Below, piece by piece: positions 54,240-63,935 of a stretch of DNA of 64,000 bases. Made by a program: the position numbers and the translations under genes. Under the pieces are notes generated by a model. That model ran no database searches, was not told the DNA's origin, and saw only the letters and a list, made by a program, of their open reading frames with translations. The DNA is taken from assembly GCA_030068145.1 (NCBI GenBank), contig JAPJBO010000074.1, forward strand, positions 391,633 to 455,632, given 5' to 3'. Positions within the stretch are counted from its first letter, which is position 1. Each line of letters starts with the position of its first letter. Origin of the DNA: Diplonema papillatum (taxonomy: Eukaryota; Euglenozoa; Diplonemea; Diplonemida; Diplonemidae).

Positions 54240-56228
54240 GGGCCAAAACCCATTACAGTATGTTATCCAAACTTTGAACCCATTACGGTACATGATCCAA
54301 ACTTTGAACCCATTACGGTATGGTGCCAAACTTTGAACCCATTACGGTATGGTTTTCCAAACTTTGAACGAATTACGGTAGGTTCCAAACTTTGAAACCC
54401 ATTACGGTATGGTTTTCAAACTTTGAACCCATTACGGTATGGTTTTCAAACTTTGAACGAATTCCGGTAAGTGTAAAATTTGAGCCCAATTTCGGTACCG
54501 TTGTCAGTCGAGGTCTGCAAGTTGTTAACAACGCAGTGTAATTGGGCGACAAATTCATCTTCTGTGGTGACTCTACAGTGCCACGTCAGTGGTCGATCAG
54601 TCAGACTCTAAGGCGGACGGGTGATGGTTGCAGCTACCATGTCTTCAGTAGGCCGATCCTAAGTCATCATCCTTCTGCACCGCAGTAGCAACAGATTCAC
54701 TTTCATCTCCAATTCGGCGACCTCCGAAATCCACGTTCAACGCAAAGATGCGGCGTTAGACTACCGTCACTACGGCTCATGCTGGCCGAGCGGCTGTGTG
54801 CTGTTGCTACAGCTGTAGTAAACCTCGTGATCAGCAGGCACTGAAACCTACGGCCACGTCCGGATTGTGATTGGACCGGAAGAAGAGTCATGCTCATCGA
54901 GCTGCTTGCCACTTAGCCGCACCGTTGCGACAAATTTAAGAACAAAGTTCACAATCAGAAACGAAAGGTAAACCTGATCATTGTGGACGCATTTTGGGAA
55001 GCTTTGGAACGTTCGCGCCATTCGCAGATGATTCTGTCCATCACTTGCGTCAACAGGAAGGCAAAAAGAGAGAGATGAGGAGGAGGAAGGGTAAACTTCA
55101 TGATCAGCAGTGAAAGTTGGCAGGCACTGCCCCTACTGTAGTACGGCGACCTCGGAAGCTCAGTGGAGTACTCTTCTCCCTGTTGCGAAAGCAGGATCCC
55201 TACCGACAGCGTAGGAGAGGAATAACCACCGACGGCCCATTACAGGGGGGGGGCTAAATACAACGAGCGCCCGTTGTATTCAAAGCGTCAAGCTCAAAAT
55301 GCAGGTTCGCGGCAGAACGTGGTCTTCGAACACAACTGTTTTTCCATGCTAATCAACCGTGGGATTCTGCCCCCGTACAGAGGGAGCAGTTTTCGAGCAG
55401 CATTTGATACTTCGCAGTCGGTCTGAGTCCGCGACTCTGACTCCGCGAGCGGCAGGCCGTCACTGGATCCGGAAGTAGCAGCGGCGTTTCAGCCACAGGG
55501 TCGACTCGAGCGTGAATCGGACAAGCCGAATCGGAAGTGGACTCGTCGGGACCTCCTCCCATGAAGTCTGATGACGAGTGACGGAGGGCCCGGACCGCCG
55601 TCCGACCTGCTGGACAGGGAAGGAAGGCATTGGACCGGACCCCGGGGTGGGCGGATCGGGGGCGAGTGCGCCGCAATGGTGGTTGCCATGCACCGACTCT
55701 TCTTCAAACCCGAGCACTTCCCCTGGGGATGCATCTGTGCGAGGTCCTTCAGAAATCGAGAGGTCCAAAGCAAGCAGCCAACCTCGAGCATGTGCCAAAA
55801 GACACAAACTGGATCCATCGACGCCAACTTCACATCTATGATCTCTCTCCACGTCCGCTTCTACGTATCTCGTTGGTGTTGGGCTTATAACCTGACAGTG
55901 ACACCGAAATGCTCAAACTTGAGAGTCAAAGTTTAGAAATCATGCCGGAATTGGTTCAAATTTGGAACCTCACCGTAATGGGTTCAAAGTTTGAAAACCA
56001 TACCGTAATGGGTTCAAAGTTTGAAAACCATACCGTAATGGGTTCAAAGTTTGGGACCATACCGTAATGGGTTCAAAGTTTGGAACCTACCGTAATTCGT
56101 TCAAAGTTTGAAAATCCATACCGTAATGGGTTCAAAGTTTGGATTGACATACCGTAATGGGTTCAAAGTTCGGACCATACTGTAATTCGTTCAAAGTTTG
56201 GATAACATACTGTAATGGGTTTTGGCCC
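54240..56228. mobile_element. 1989-bp Mutator-like element with minisatellite inverted ends
   Basis: The ends GGGCCAAAACCCATTACAG...GTATGTTATC are identical inverted for at least 28 bases, flanked by a perfect 9-bp direct duplication CCCGAGGTA (54231-54239 and 56229-56237). A 9-bp duplication with long inverted ends fits the Mutator-like class. The arms (54240-54480; 55935-56228) are arrays of a 30-bp unit CCAAACTTTGAACCCATTAC.GGTATGGTTT in mirror orientation. The interior (54480-55935) has no recognisable transposase; a 130-codon minus frame at 55460-55852 is unrecognised. Confidence 0.88.
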
Positions 56229-56398
56229 CCCGAGGTACTCTTTTTGCCCCGTGCATGTGACGAGGGAGCCTAAATTTCCTTGGGGCTACAGGGTGCGCCA
56301 AACGCGCCGCGCCGCGCCAAACGCGCCAGGCTTGGCGCGCTTGGCGCGCGCCGCGCCACGCCAAACGCGCCAGGCCCCAGGAGCCACACTGGTACAGG

Positions 56399-56570
56399 GC
56401 CGCAACCCTGCGGATGGCGTGCACGCCTGCGTCGACTTGCCCACTCCGCAGGAGGACGTTCGCCCCCAGGTCCTTGATTGCCCGGTCGGATGCGAGGACC
56501 TTGCCGGCCACCCGGCGCAGAATCTCCCCACATGCAATGGGCCTGATGCCTCTTAACCAACGGGACGAAA
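56399..56570 (-). pseudogene. reverse transcriptase motif 1 region, 5' part of the split gene
   Basis: About 55 codons read RGIRPIACGEILRRVAGKVL, then an Asp/Val/Arg-rich stretch ending RRVAALY. RPIACGEILRR is the typical RT motif 1 of these elements. Its last codons CTG TAC fall in the target duplication, and the first codons of the 3' part (CGC GAC AGA GAC) continue the frame exactly. The 5' side ends at a junction with unrelated A/T-rich sequence. Confidence 0.85.
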
Positions 56571-56615
56571 AAGAGTGCCACCACCTGGACTGAATTTCTT
56601 TTTTTTTGCCAAAAA

Positions 56616-56794
56616 TAAAAAAAAACCGGACCGCTTCGGCCGCCTGCCAGGACTTCTTCCACCAATTGAGCTTTCAAGTAGCCCAGGGGGTGGCAAGAAT
56701 AGTCATTTCATCTGGCGGGGCGCGACCGGACGAAGCGGTCCACCCTGGTGCAGGGGGTAGTGTCACTGCATCGCGGGTTTTTTTACCTGGTCGG
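56616..56794 (+). pseudogene. 5'-truncated copy of the retroelement 3' end
   Basis: Plus-strand codons TASAACQDFFHQLSFQVAQG onward to SRVFLPGR match the split element at 51273-51450 almost perfectly. It is preceded by TTTTTTTTGCCAAAAATAAA and ends at CCTGGTCGG, the shared 3' terminus. It lies head to head with the larger copy. Confidence 0.88.
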
Positions 56795-57128
56795 GGGTCA
56801 TTTCCCATTATAGTACACACTTTCTTAGAGTTACCCATTATAGTACATACCTCTTAGAGTTACCCAAGATAGTACATGTTTCCTTAGAGTTGCCCATTAT
56901 AGTACATGTTTCCTTAGAGTTGCCCATTATAGTACACACACTTGAAACTCCTGGAAGGCCCCCAGAAATGCAAGAAAAATGCACAGAAACCGTAGTTTTT
57001 GCTTTTTCTTCGTTTTTTTTAGAGACCCCCCTCCCAGCCGTGGCCCAGGCACGGGCTGCTGGTTGGGTGAAATACCAAAAGAGTACGGTTTCCTGACTCG
57101 GACCTGAGTTTGTGCCCAAAACTTGAGT

Positions 57129-57876
57129 TCCAAACTTGGGTCCCAAACTTGGGTCCCAAACTTGGGTCCCAAACTTGGGTCCCAAACTTGGGTCCCAAAC
57201 TTGGGTCCCAAACTTGGGTCCCAAACTTGGGTCCCAAACTTGGGTCCCAAACTTGGGTCCCAAACTTGGGTCCCAAACTTGGGTCCCAAACTTGGGTCCC
57301 AAACTTGGGTCCCAAACTTGGGTCCCAAACTTGGGTCCCAAACTTGGGTCCCAAACTTGGGTCCCAAACTTGGGTCCCAAACTTGGGTCCCAAACTTGGG
57401 TCCCAAACTTGGGTCCCAAACTTGGGTCCCAAACTTGGGTCCCAAACTTGGGTCCCAAACTTGGGTCCCAAACTTGGGTCCCAAACTTGGGTCCCAAACT
57501 TGGGTCCCAAACTTGGGTCCCAAACTTGGGTCCCAAACTTGGGTCCCAAACTTGGGTCCCAAACTTGGGTCCCAAACTTGGGTCCCAAACTTGGGTCCCA
57601 AACTTGGGTCCCAAACTTGGGTCCCAAACTTGGGTCCCAAACTTGGGTCCCAAACTTGGGTCCCAAACTTGGGTCCCAAACTTGGGTCCCAAACTTGGGT
57701 CCCAAACTTGGGTCCCAAACTTGGGTCCCAAACTTGGGTCCCAAACTTGGGTCCCAAACTTGGGTCCCAAACTTGGGTCCCAAACTTGGGTCCCAAACTT
57801 GGGTCCCAAACTTGGGTCCCAAACTTGGGTCCCAAACTTGGGTCCCAAACTTGGGTCCCAAACTTGGGTCCCAAAC
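57129..57876. repeat. 13-bp satellite, about 57 copies
   Basis: Nearly perfect tandem AAACTTGGGTCCC. The unit is close to a palindrome (CCCAAACTTGGG). Because 13 is not a multiple of three and the unit has no stop in any frame, it creates long open frames on both strands with a 13-residue period; these are not genes. Confidence 0.97.
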
Positions 57877-58111
57877 GCGGTGCACCGTGCTGCACGCGAG
57901 GAAAACCCGGCTGAGGGGAATTGATGCCTGTTGTGTTTCAGTTTTTGATCGGCATGGCAGCAAACCTTGCCATTTTGGTCCTTGATTCGATGAGAGTCTG
58001 GATTTGCTAACCGAACCTGGTTCTGCAGAAACTTGGACACAACTTGGACTCAAAACTTGGACCCGCACTCAAGTTAGAACAAAGTACTCTTTTGGGCGAG
58101 GCGAAGTACTT

Positions 58112-59640
58112 TCTATTACTATCCCCAAACTTTTATACCATTCTATTACTATCGCAAACTTTTATACCATTCTATTACTATCCCCAAACTTTTATACCAT
58201 TCTATTACTATCGCAAACTTTTATACCATTCTATTACTATCCCCAAACTTTTATACCATTCTATTACTATCCCCAAACTTTTATACCATTCTATTACTAT
58301 CCCCAAGTTTTTATACCATTCTATTACTATCCCCAAACTTTTGTACCATTCTATTTCTATCCCCCCCCCAAATTTTTGTACCATTTGGTTGGTGTCCCAG
58401 CACTTGGCGTCAGTACCGAAAACGTTGAAGCGTTGTCCCACCGCACGAAACAAAGAGGCCCCTTTTTGCTTTGCCGCAAGTTTCTAAGCAAAGACGAAAT
58501 CTCAAACTGCCAGCACGGAGTCTAAGTGGTTTCGGTCTCTCGTTTGCGGAGTCGACGACCCCGACATTCTGTTTTGCCCCGACTCCACCCTGTGGAGGGA
58601 GCTTCCGTGGGAATCCCACTCCAATCCTGTAGTTCCGCAGTTTGACGCTAATCAGGCTCAGATACGAGTCAGTACGCGTGCACGCAGCACGGTGCTGGAT
58701 TCTGGAGTCTACGCTATATCGCCGAACAAAAGCCACTACGACTGTGCCCGGCCCAGGGTTCCACCGAAGATTTGGTCGACCGTTCAGCCACTCCGACGAC
58801 TCAGACTGGTCGCCGGCCGCTGTGAAATCCACAAATAACGCTAGAAATCATCGGTCAGTTTCTTTGGCCCACCGCAGTCGCGCTCTGCTGCACAACCCTG
58901 CCGCCCGGGCCTGCGAGTCAGCACAAACCCTTCCATGTGGGTTACCGGCTTTGGTAATTCCATTTGAGAGTTCTCGCAGAACAGGTGTCATCAGGAATGC
59001 CAGGATGTCAACTGAGTCGGCAACATCAACTCGCAGAGCTTGGCTACGTTTCGTTTACGGGCAACACGTAGTACATGCTGCGGGAATGGTTCCCAGGCTG
59101 TCAATGGGACCCAGCCCTGGAAAGCCCGCGGCTCGGGGCTGGGGATGGAAAGTGGAAAAACAGTAGAAGTGTCGGGCACCCTGGACTTGGTGACTGTTCC
59201 TAACACTGTACTAACGTAATTCAGTGACCGACTCACTGGGTGACACCAAAATGGGTTCAAAGTTTGGGAATGGGGTTCAGCTTTGGGACCGTAATGGGTT
59301 CAAGTTTTGACCATACTACAAGCCGGTCTCCTTCATGTTTGGATACCGCGTAATGGTCCACACAATGTGACACATTTACATCATGAGGCAACTTCACTTC
59401 CAAGTCGAATAGAGGCAGACTCGCACAAGGCTTTTGTGACAAGCATGTACTTGTTTTTGTACCGAGGGCTGCCAGCAATGGGTGAATTCAGTCTCCAGAG
59501 TTGCAATAGTAATAGAATGGTATAAAAGTTTGGGGATAGTAATAGAATGGAATAAAAGTTTGGGGGTAGTAATAGAATGGTATAAAAGTTTGGGGGTAGT
59601 AATAGAATGGTATAAAAGTTTGAAATAGTAATAGAATGGG
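58112..59640. mobile_element. inner foldback-like structure with second 30-bp arm family
   Basis: Left arm 58112-58375: about nine units CCCCAAACTTTTATACCATT.CTATTACTAT. Right arm 59505-59640: four to five inverted units (AATAGAATGGTATAAAAGTT.TGGGGATAGT). The interior is unique, except that 59245-59315 contains units of the Mutator-like arm type (ATGGGTTCAAAGTTTGGG). No transposase recognised. Confidence 0.75.
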
Positions 59641-59969
59641 CAAAAAAAGTTTCAAACGTCATATTTAGGACTTCACCTCCTTTTGGGCACAAACAGGAAA
59701 AGGTGCTGTTTTGGGCACAAAGTCGGGAAACGTACTGTTTTGGACCTTATCCCAGCCTCGTTTTGCCCGGGCTTCGTTCCGCCCCACAGGACAGAACAGA
59801 ACAGGATAAGAGACCGTACCAGAGCAAAACGTACTATCATGGACAACTCTAAGGAAACATGTACTATCTTGATCAACTCTAAGGAAAGATGTACTATCTT
59901 GATCAACTCTAAGGAAGTACGTGCGCTCGGCTAAGGCCGGCGCGTGGCGAGACTGGAGGCAGCAGTTAA

Positions 59970-61180
59970 AGTTCGGGGAACAGCAAAGTTCGGGCGAAGC
60001 TAAGTTCGGGCAATGCTAAGTTCTGGTGAAGCAAAGTTCGGGTGAAGCTAAGTTCGGGCGAAACAAAGTTCGGGCGAAGCAAAGTTCGGGCGAAGCTAAG
60101 TTCGGGTGAGCAAAGTTCTGGTGAAGCAAAGTTCGGGCGAAGGTGAAGCTAAGTTTGGGCGAAACAAAGTCCGGGCGAAGCTAAGTTCTGGGTGAAGCAA
60201 AGTTCGGACGTTCTGGTGAAGCTAAGATCGGGCGAAACAAAGTTCGGCGAAGCTAAGTTCGGGTGAAGCAAAGTTCGGGCGAAGCTAAGTTCTGGTGAAG
60301 CAAAGTTCGGGCGAAGCTAAGTTCGGGTGAATCAAAGTTCTGGTGAAGCTAAGTTCGGGCGAAACAAAGTTCGGGCGAAACAAAGTTCGGGCGAAGCAAA
60401 GTTCTGGGCGAAGCTAAGTTCGGATGAAGCAAAGTTCTGGTGAAGCAAAGTTCGGGCGAAACAAAGTTCTGGGGGAAGCAAAGTTCGGGCGAAGCAAAGT
60501 TCGGGCGAAGCTAAGTTCTGGTGAAGCAAAGTTCGGGCGAAGCAAAGTTCGGGTCAAGCTAAGTTCGGGCGAAACAAAGTCCGGGCGAAGCTAAGTTCTG
60601 GGGGAAGCAAAGTTCGGATGAAGCAAAGTTCTGGTGAAGCAAAGTTCGGGCGAAACAAAGTTCTGGGGGAAGCAAAGTTCGGGCGAAGCAAAGTTCGGGC
60701 GAAGCTAAGTTCTGGTGAAGCAAAGTTCGGGCGAAGCAAAGTTCGGGTCAAGCTAAGTTCGGGCGAAACAAAGTGCGGGCGAAGCTAAGTTCTGGGGGAA
60801 GCAAAGTTCGGATGAAGCAAAGTTCTGGTGAAGCAAAGTTCGGGCGAAACAAAGTTCTAGGGGAAGCAAAGTTCGGGCGAAGCAAAGTTCGGGCGAAGCT
60901 AAGTTCTGGTGAAGCAAAGTTCGGGCGAAGCAAAGTTCGGGTTAAGCTAAGTTCGGGCGAAACAAAGTCCGGGCGAAGCTAAGTTCTGGGGGAAGCAAAG
61001 TTCTGGGGGAAGCAAAGTTCGGGTGAAGCAAAGTTCTGGTGAAGCTAAGATCGGGCGAAACAAAGTTCGGGCGAAGCTAAGTTCGGGTGAAGCTAAGTTC
61101 GGGTGAAGCAAAGTTCTGGTGAAGCAAAGCTCGGGCGAAGCAAAGTTCGGGCGAAGTTCGGGCGAAGCAAAGTTCTGGTG
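59970..61180 (+). repeat. 16-bp satellite with 194-bp higher-order repeat
   Basis: Over 70 units of AAAGTTCGGGCGAAGC with variants (GCT for GCA, TCTGG for TCGGG, GGGGGAAGC). The variant GT(C/T)AAGCTAAGTTCGGGCG occurs at 60553, 60747 and 60941, exactly 194 bases apart, showing higher-order amplification. Minus-strand frames with period-16 peptides are artefacts. A short relative lies at 42905. Confidence 0.95.
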
Positions 61181-62515
61181 AACCAGGGCTGGTCGCCACA
61201 CGGTTGCCACGTGTGGCCCACATTTGCCACACGAAAATGAAAAAGTCGTGTGGCGGATGTGGCGAATTTTTTCGGTTTTTTTTCCCTCCTGAAAACCGGC
61301 CGCAATTGCCGTATAACCACCATATCCCCCTTTTTTTGTGTTTTTTTTGGAGTTTTTTTGGGATTTTTACGACAGGTACCCGATCCCAGCCAGTACAAGC
61401 TGCTTTGTGGCCCTGTACTGCAGTAACCAGTTCTGTTAACATCTGGTGAATGTCGCCGTGAAGCAACTCACTCACTCGCACAGAAAACGGGTGAAAACCC
61501 AGGTTCTTGTGTCGTTGGGATGAAAATTATGCATCGAGTGCAGGAACAGGTCCAGTTACAGGACGCCATCCAGCCTGGCGGAGTCAACTTACTCGAGGAA
61601 CAGGGACGACACTCTGAGTCTTGGGGACGTTTCTCAACCGTTGTCAGTCGGCGTTGACGCTGCTTCTGCGATGTGTGCAGCTGCAGCGGGGCCGAAACCA
61701 CGTGCAAGTTTGAGGTCGAACTACGGCAACTCGAAGTGCGGGAACAGTTGGGTATGTGCAAGCTCCGTGTGTTTACGTGCCTGGTGTGGTAACGGTCGTC
61801 GGACTCGAAGGGATGACAACCCTGCCGGAGGGGGCAACACCCCTGCCGCGGCGGCGGCGAGGAGACGACTCTCACCGCGCCAGCACCGACCGCGCGAGGG
61901 ACGAACCCCTCAGCCGGGGTTCCTGCGCGAAGCACGGCCTTCCCACGGGCAAGGAACCACCCCTCGGTGGACACCCACCCGGGCCACCGCAAGAGAGGAC
62001 AGCATCCAGCTGCCAGGGGCCAGCACGCGAGGGGATGATGCCCACTGGCCGTCGGTCACGACCATCGTTTAGCGTCCAGTTTTCAACAAAGTAGACGGAG
62101 CAGCCGCAGGCTTGCCTTTCCCGGTTGTTGAATAAGCCTTATTATTATGAGGCCGCACCACAGCCTTCGGGCGTTAGACACCCAGACACTGACACGTGAC
62201 TGAGTCACGCAGTGGTTGGCCACTGGTTGTCGTCAGGTGGGTCACTGGGTTAGTGGGTGTTCGTTGTGGACCCAATCAATGGGTCAATGCGGTATACCAC
62301 CCATTCCACGAAAAAGTGTCACAGATTTTCCGTCTGAAAAGCAGCCCGTTTTGGGTCAAAATTTTGGAATTTTTGGGAAATTTTTTTTGGGATGGAAAGA
62401 GCTATCCCTGGCGATTATGGGCAAGCAATCAGCTCGCGTGGCGACCAAAATCTGGCGTGCAGATGGACAAAAGGTCGGTTTTGGGGCTGTTTTAAAAACC
62501 CGAAAAAACGATTTC
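61181..62515. other. repeat-flanking region, no firm gene
   Basis: 61185-61265 has nested inverted GCCACACG/CGTGTGGC blocks. T tracts follow at 61275-61360. Plus-strand frames at 61640-62095 are Arg/Pro/Gly-rich and could be a remnant of a retroelement's first frame, but no motif is recognised. Nothing else is seen to 62515. Confidence 0.35.
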
Positions 62516-62518
62516 CGG

Positions 62519-62582
62519 CAGGAATCGAACCACCGACCCACAAACCCCTGTGTGGGTGTGGTAACCTCTGGACCATGGGCTA
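62519..62582 (-). ncRNA. tRNA-like sequence with intact A and B boxes, no acceptor stem
   Basis: On the minus strand TGGTCCAGAGG (A box) and GGTTCGATTCC (perfect B box) are 44 bases apart start to start, as in tRNA genes. A D-arm-like TGGT...ACCA stem and an anticodon-like ACCCACA...TGTGGGT stem are visible. The T stem is poor and the ends do not pair as an acceptor stem, so a pseudo-tRNA or a tRNA-derived SINE head is more likely than a functional gene. Confidence 0.4.
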
Positions 62583-62771
62583 AAAAAACGGCGGAAATTT
62601 TTTTGTTCACTACCGAGTGAGAATTTTTGGACTCATTTTGAGTTCTTCGCAAACCGGGCGAAATAAGCTCTGAGAGAGCAGAAATACCGTCCTGGGACAC
62701 TGGAAACGAGTAAATGACGATCTCGCACTTTCCGATAAGAATTCCAACTGAGCAGGCGCTAAAAGCGAATT

Positions 62772-63323
62772 TTGGCCCGAGTTGGGCTCCCACTACGACG
62801 GGAAACTCGCACACGCGCAATCGTCAACGGGAGGAAACTCCCGAAAATCGATCACCTCACGCGACGGGCCGAGCGTGAGATCAGGCAGATCCGCACGGCC
62901 AGCACCGCCTCCTTCGCATTGGTGCCGGGAGGACTACGACGCGTTAGCGAAGTCCGAACGGAGCTCGAATCGTCCCTGCCCGCATTGCGGAGAGGTAGCC
63001 GAGTGCCCGGTCTCGCACCTTTTCTTGGACTGCGGCCATGAGGGGACGCAAGGGAAGCGTGACCTGATGTGGGAAGTGGCCTCCCCGTTACGGCGGGAGG
63101 GTGGCCAACCGGTGTGGATACCGAGACACGAACAGCTGTGGAGATTGCTGTTCGAACACCCGGAGACGGCACTCGAGTACCTGCAAGGGACCGGACTGCT
63201 GGAGGAGTACCGGATACTCGTGCCGACCACACCCGACGAACAGCCCACCGAATCCCGCCCATCCGCCACGAGAACCGCGACACAAACACGCGAACTCGAG
63301 GCCAGCGGATTTGCACGCCCGTA
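62772..63323 (+). pseudogene. C-terminal fragment of a second non-LTR retroelement
   Basis: The frame from 62782 contains CPHCGEVAECPVSHLFLDCG, the CXXC...H...C zinc motif that closes the reverse transcriptase proteins of many non-LTR elements. It is followed by KRDLMWEVASPLR and LWRLLFEHPETALEYLQGTG. The upstream part of the domain (AEREIRQIRTASTASF) is in another frame, so a frameshift lies near 62915. The catalytic RT motifs are absent. It is a different family from the element at 51-56 kb (short CPHC motif, opposite orientation, no endonuclease block). Confidence 0.75.
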
Positions 63324-63769
63324 ATCGGACTCGGCCCCGACTCAACCACCGCATACCGGGCCCCGCCTCGTCCGTCGGAGGGACAACCCCCCCGGCCCAC
63401 GAGAGCGCGTCCGAGGAACAGTCACGACCGTGACCGCGAGACGGCCGACCCCCGACGTCGAAGCAACCTCGAAGAGCGACGAAACGAAGGCAAAGCGAAG
63501 CGAAGTACAAATGGAGAACGAGAGTAGGAAGCTAGAGAATTCTACTCCGGCACCTTGCACTTGACACTTTGAACCAAGAAAGTAGAAAGAGGAGCAGAGG
63601 CATTACTAGCGAAAAGCGAATTGATTTGCCCAGTACGTATAGGTGCCTCAAGCATCGCAAGCAAAACTGAGGTCCGATGCTCACCCGAGAAGGTACGGCT
63701 CGGAGGAGACAGCATTGAAACATGAAAAGCTGCGCGCCCTGACCACGCCCTCGGACTTGGAGTAGGACC

Positions 63770-63935
63770 TCAAACTTTTACGTGAACCGAAAACCGTTAA
63801 CAGAAAGAGAACCAATTTACGTAAACCGAAAACCATTACCAGAAAGCGAACCCAATAACGAGAACCAAGAACCGTAGCCAGAAGGAAAAACAATTTACGT
63901 GAAACAAAAAACCGATAAACGAACAAGTAGTAGTC
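63770..63935 (+). repeat. degenerate tandem repeat, about 35-bp unit
   Basis: Four to five imperfect units of TTTACGTGAACCGAAAACCG then TTAACAGAAAGAGAACCAA. Confidence 0.75.

Larger units (their letters stand above)
53449..56391. mobile_element. 2943-bp hAT-like element inserted in the reverse transcriptase gene
   Basis: Both ends begin CAGTGTGGCTCCTG reading inward, and both are followed by GCGCC-rich subterminal sequence (53470-53540; 56295-56375, with GCGCCAAACGCGCC units). Perfect direct duplication GTACAGG flanks it (53442-53448 and 56392-56398); counting one terminal base differently gives an 8-bp GGTACAGG duplication. CANNG ends and a duplication of about 8 bp fit the hAT superfamily. 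Apart from the nested element at 54240-56228 only about 945 bp are its own, with no transposase, so it is non-autonomous. A perfect GCGCCAGAAAA/TTTTCTGGCGC hairpin lies at 53481-53507. Confidence 0.88.
51273..56570 (-). mobile_element. 5'-truncated non-LTR retroelement, split by a DNA transposon
   Basis: Minus-strand retroelement whose 3' end is ACCTGGTCGG (reverse complement at 51273-51282). It is interrupted by the hAT-like element at 53449-56391 with target duplication GTACAGG. The 5' end is lost near 56570, where sequence changes to A/T-rich bases next to an inverted 178-bp copy of the same element's 3' end. Without the insert it would be about 2.35 kb. Confidence 0.85.
56800..59925. mobile_element. 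foldback-like element with 30-bp tandem-unit arms
   Basis: The left arm (56805-56940) has about four units of CCCATTATAGTACATGTTTC.CTTAGAGTTG. The right arm (59815-59920) has three inverted relatives (GTACTATCTTGATCAACTCT.AAGGAAAGAT). Inside the arms, 57050-57125 and 59690-59760 are also inverted relatives (GTTTGTGCCCAAAAC, AGTACG.TTTCC.GACT). No target duplication resolved and no transposase seen. A 13-bp satellite and another inverted-arm structure are nested inside. Confidence 0.7.

Noticed and set aside
51273-56794. 5' inversion of one retroelement by twin priming
   Set aside because: The larger minus-strand piece contains the complete 3' end itself, so the inverted 178-bp fragment duplicates rather than completes it; two copies fit better.
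57110-57985. Long open frames (260-400 codons) on both strands with LGPKFGTQVWDPS-type repeats
   Set aside because: They are the direct consequence of a stop-free 13-bp satellite read in every frame; both strands and all frames are open equally.
58112-58375. CRISPR-like regular array
   Set aside because: The 30-bp units are contiguous with no unique spacers, no cas genes are present and the genome is eukaryotic.
60332-61210. Minus-strand pentapeptide-like repeat proteins (ASPELCFARTLL)
   Set aside because: They mirror the 16-bp satellite and have no flanking coding signal.
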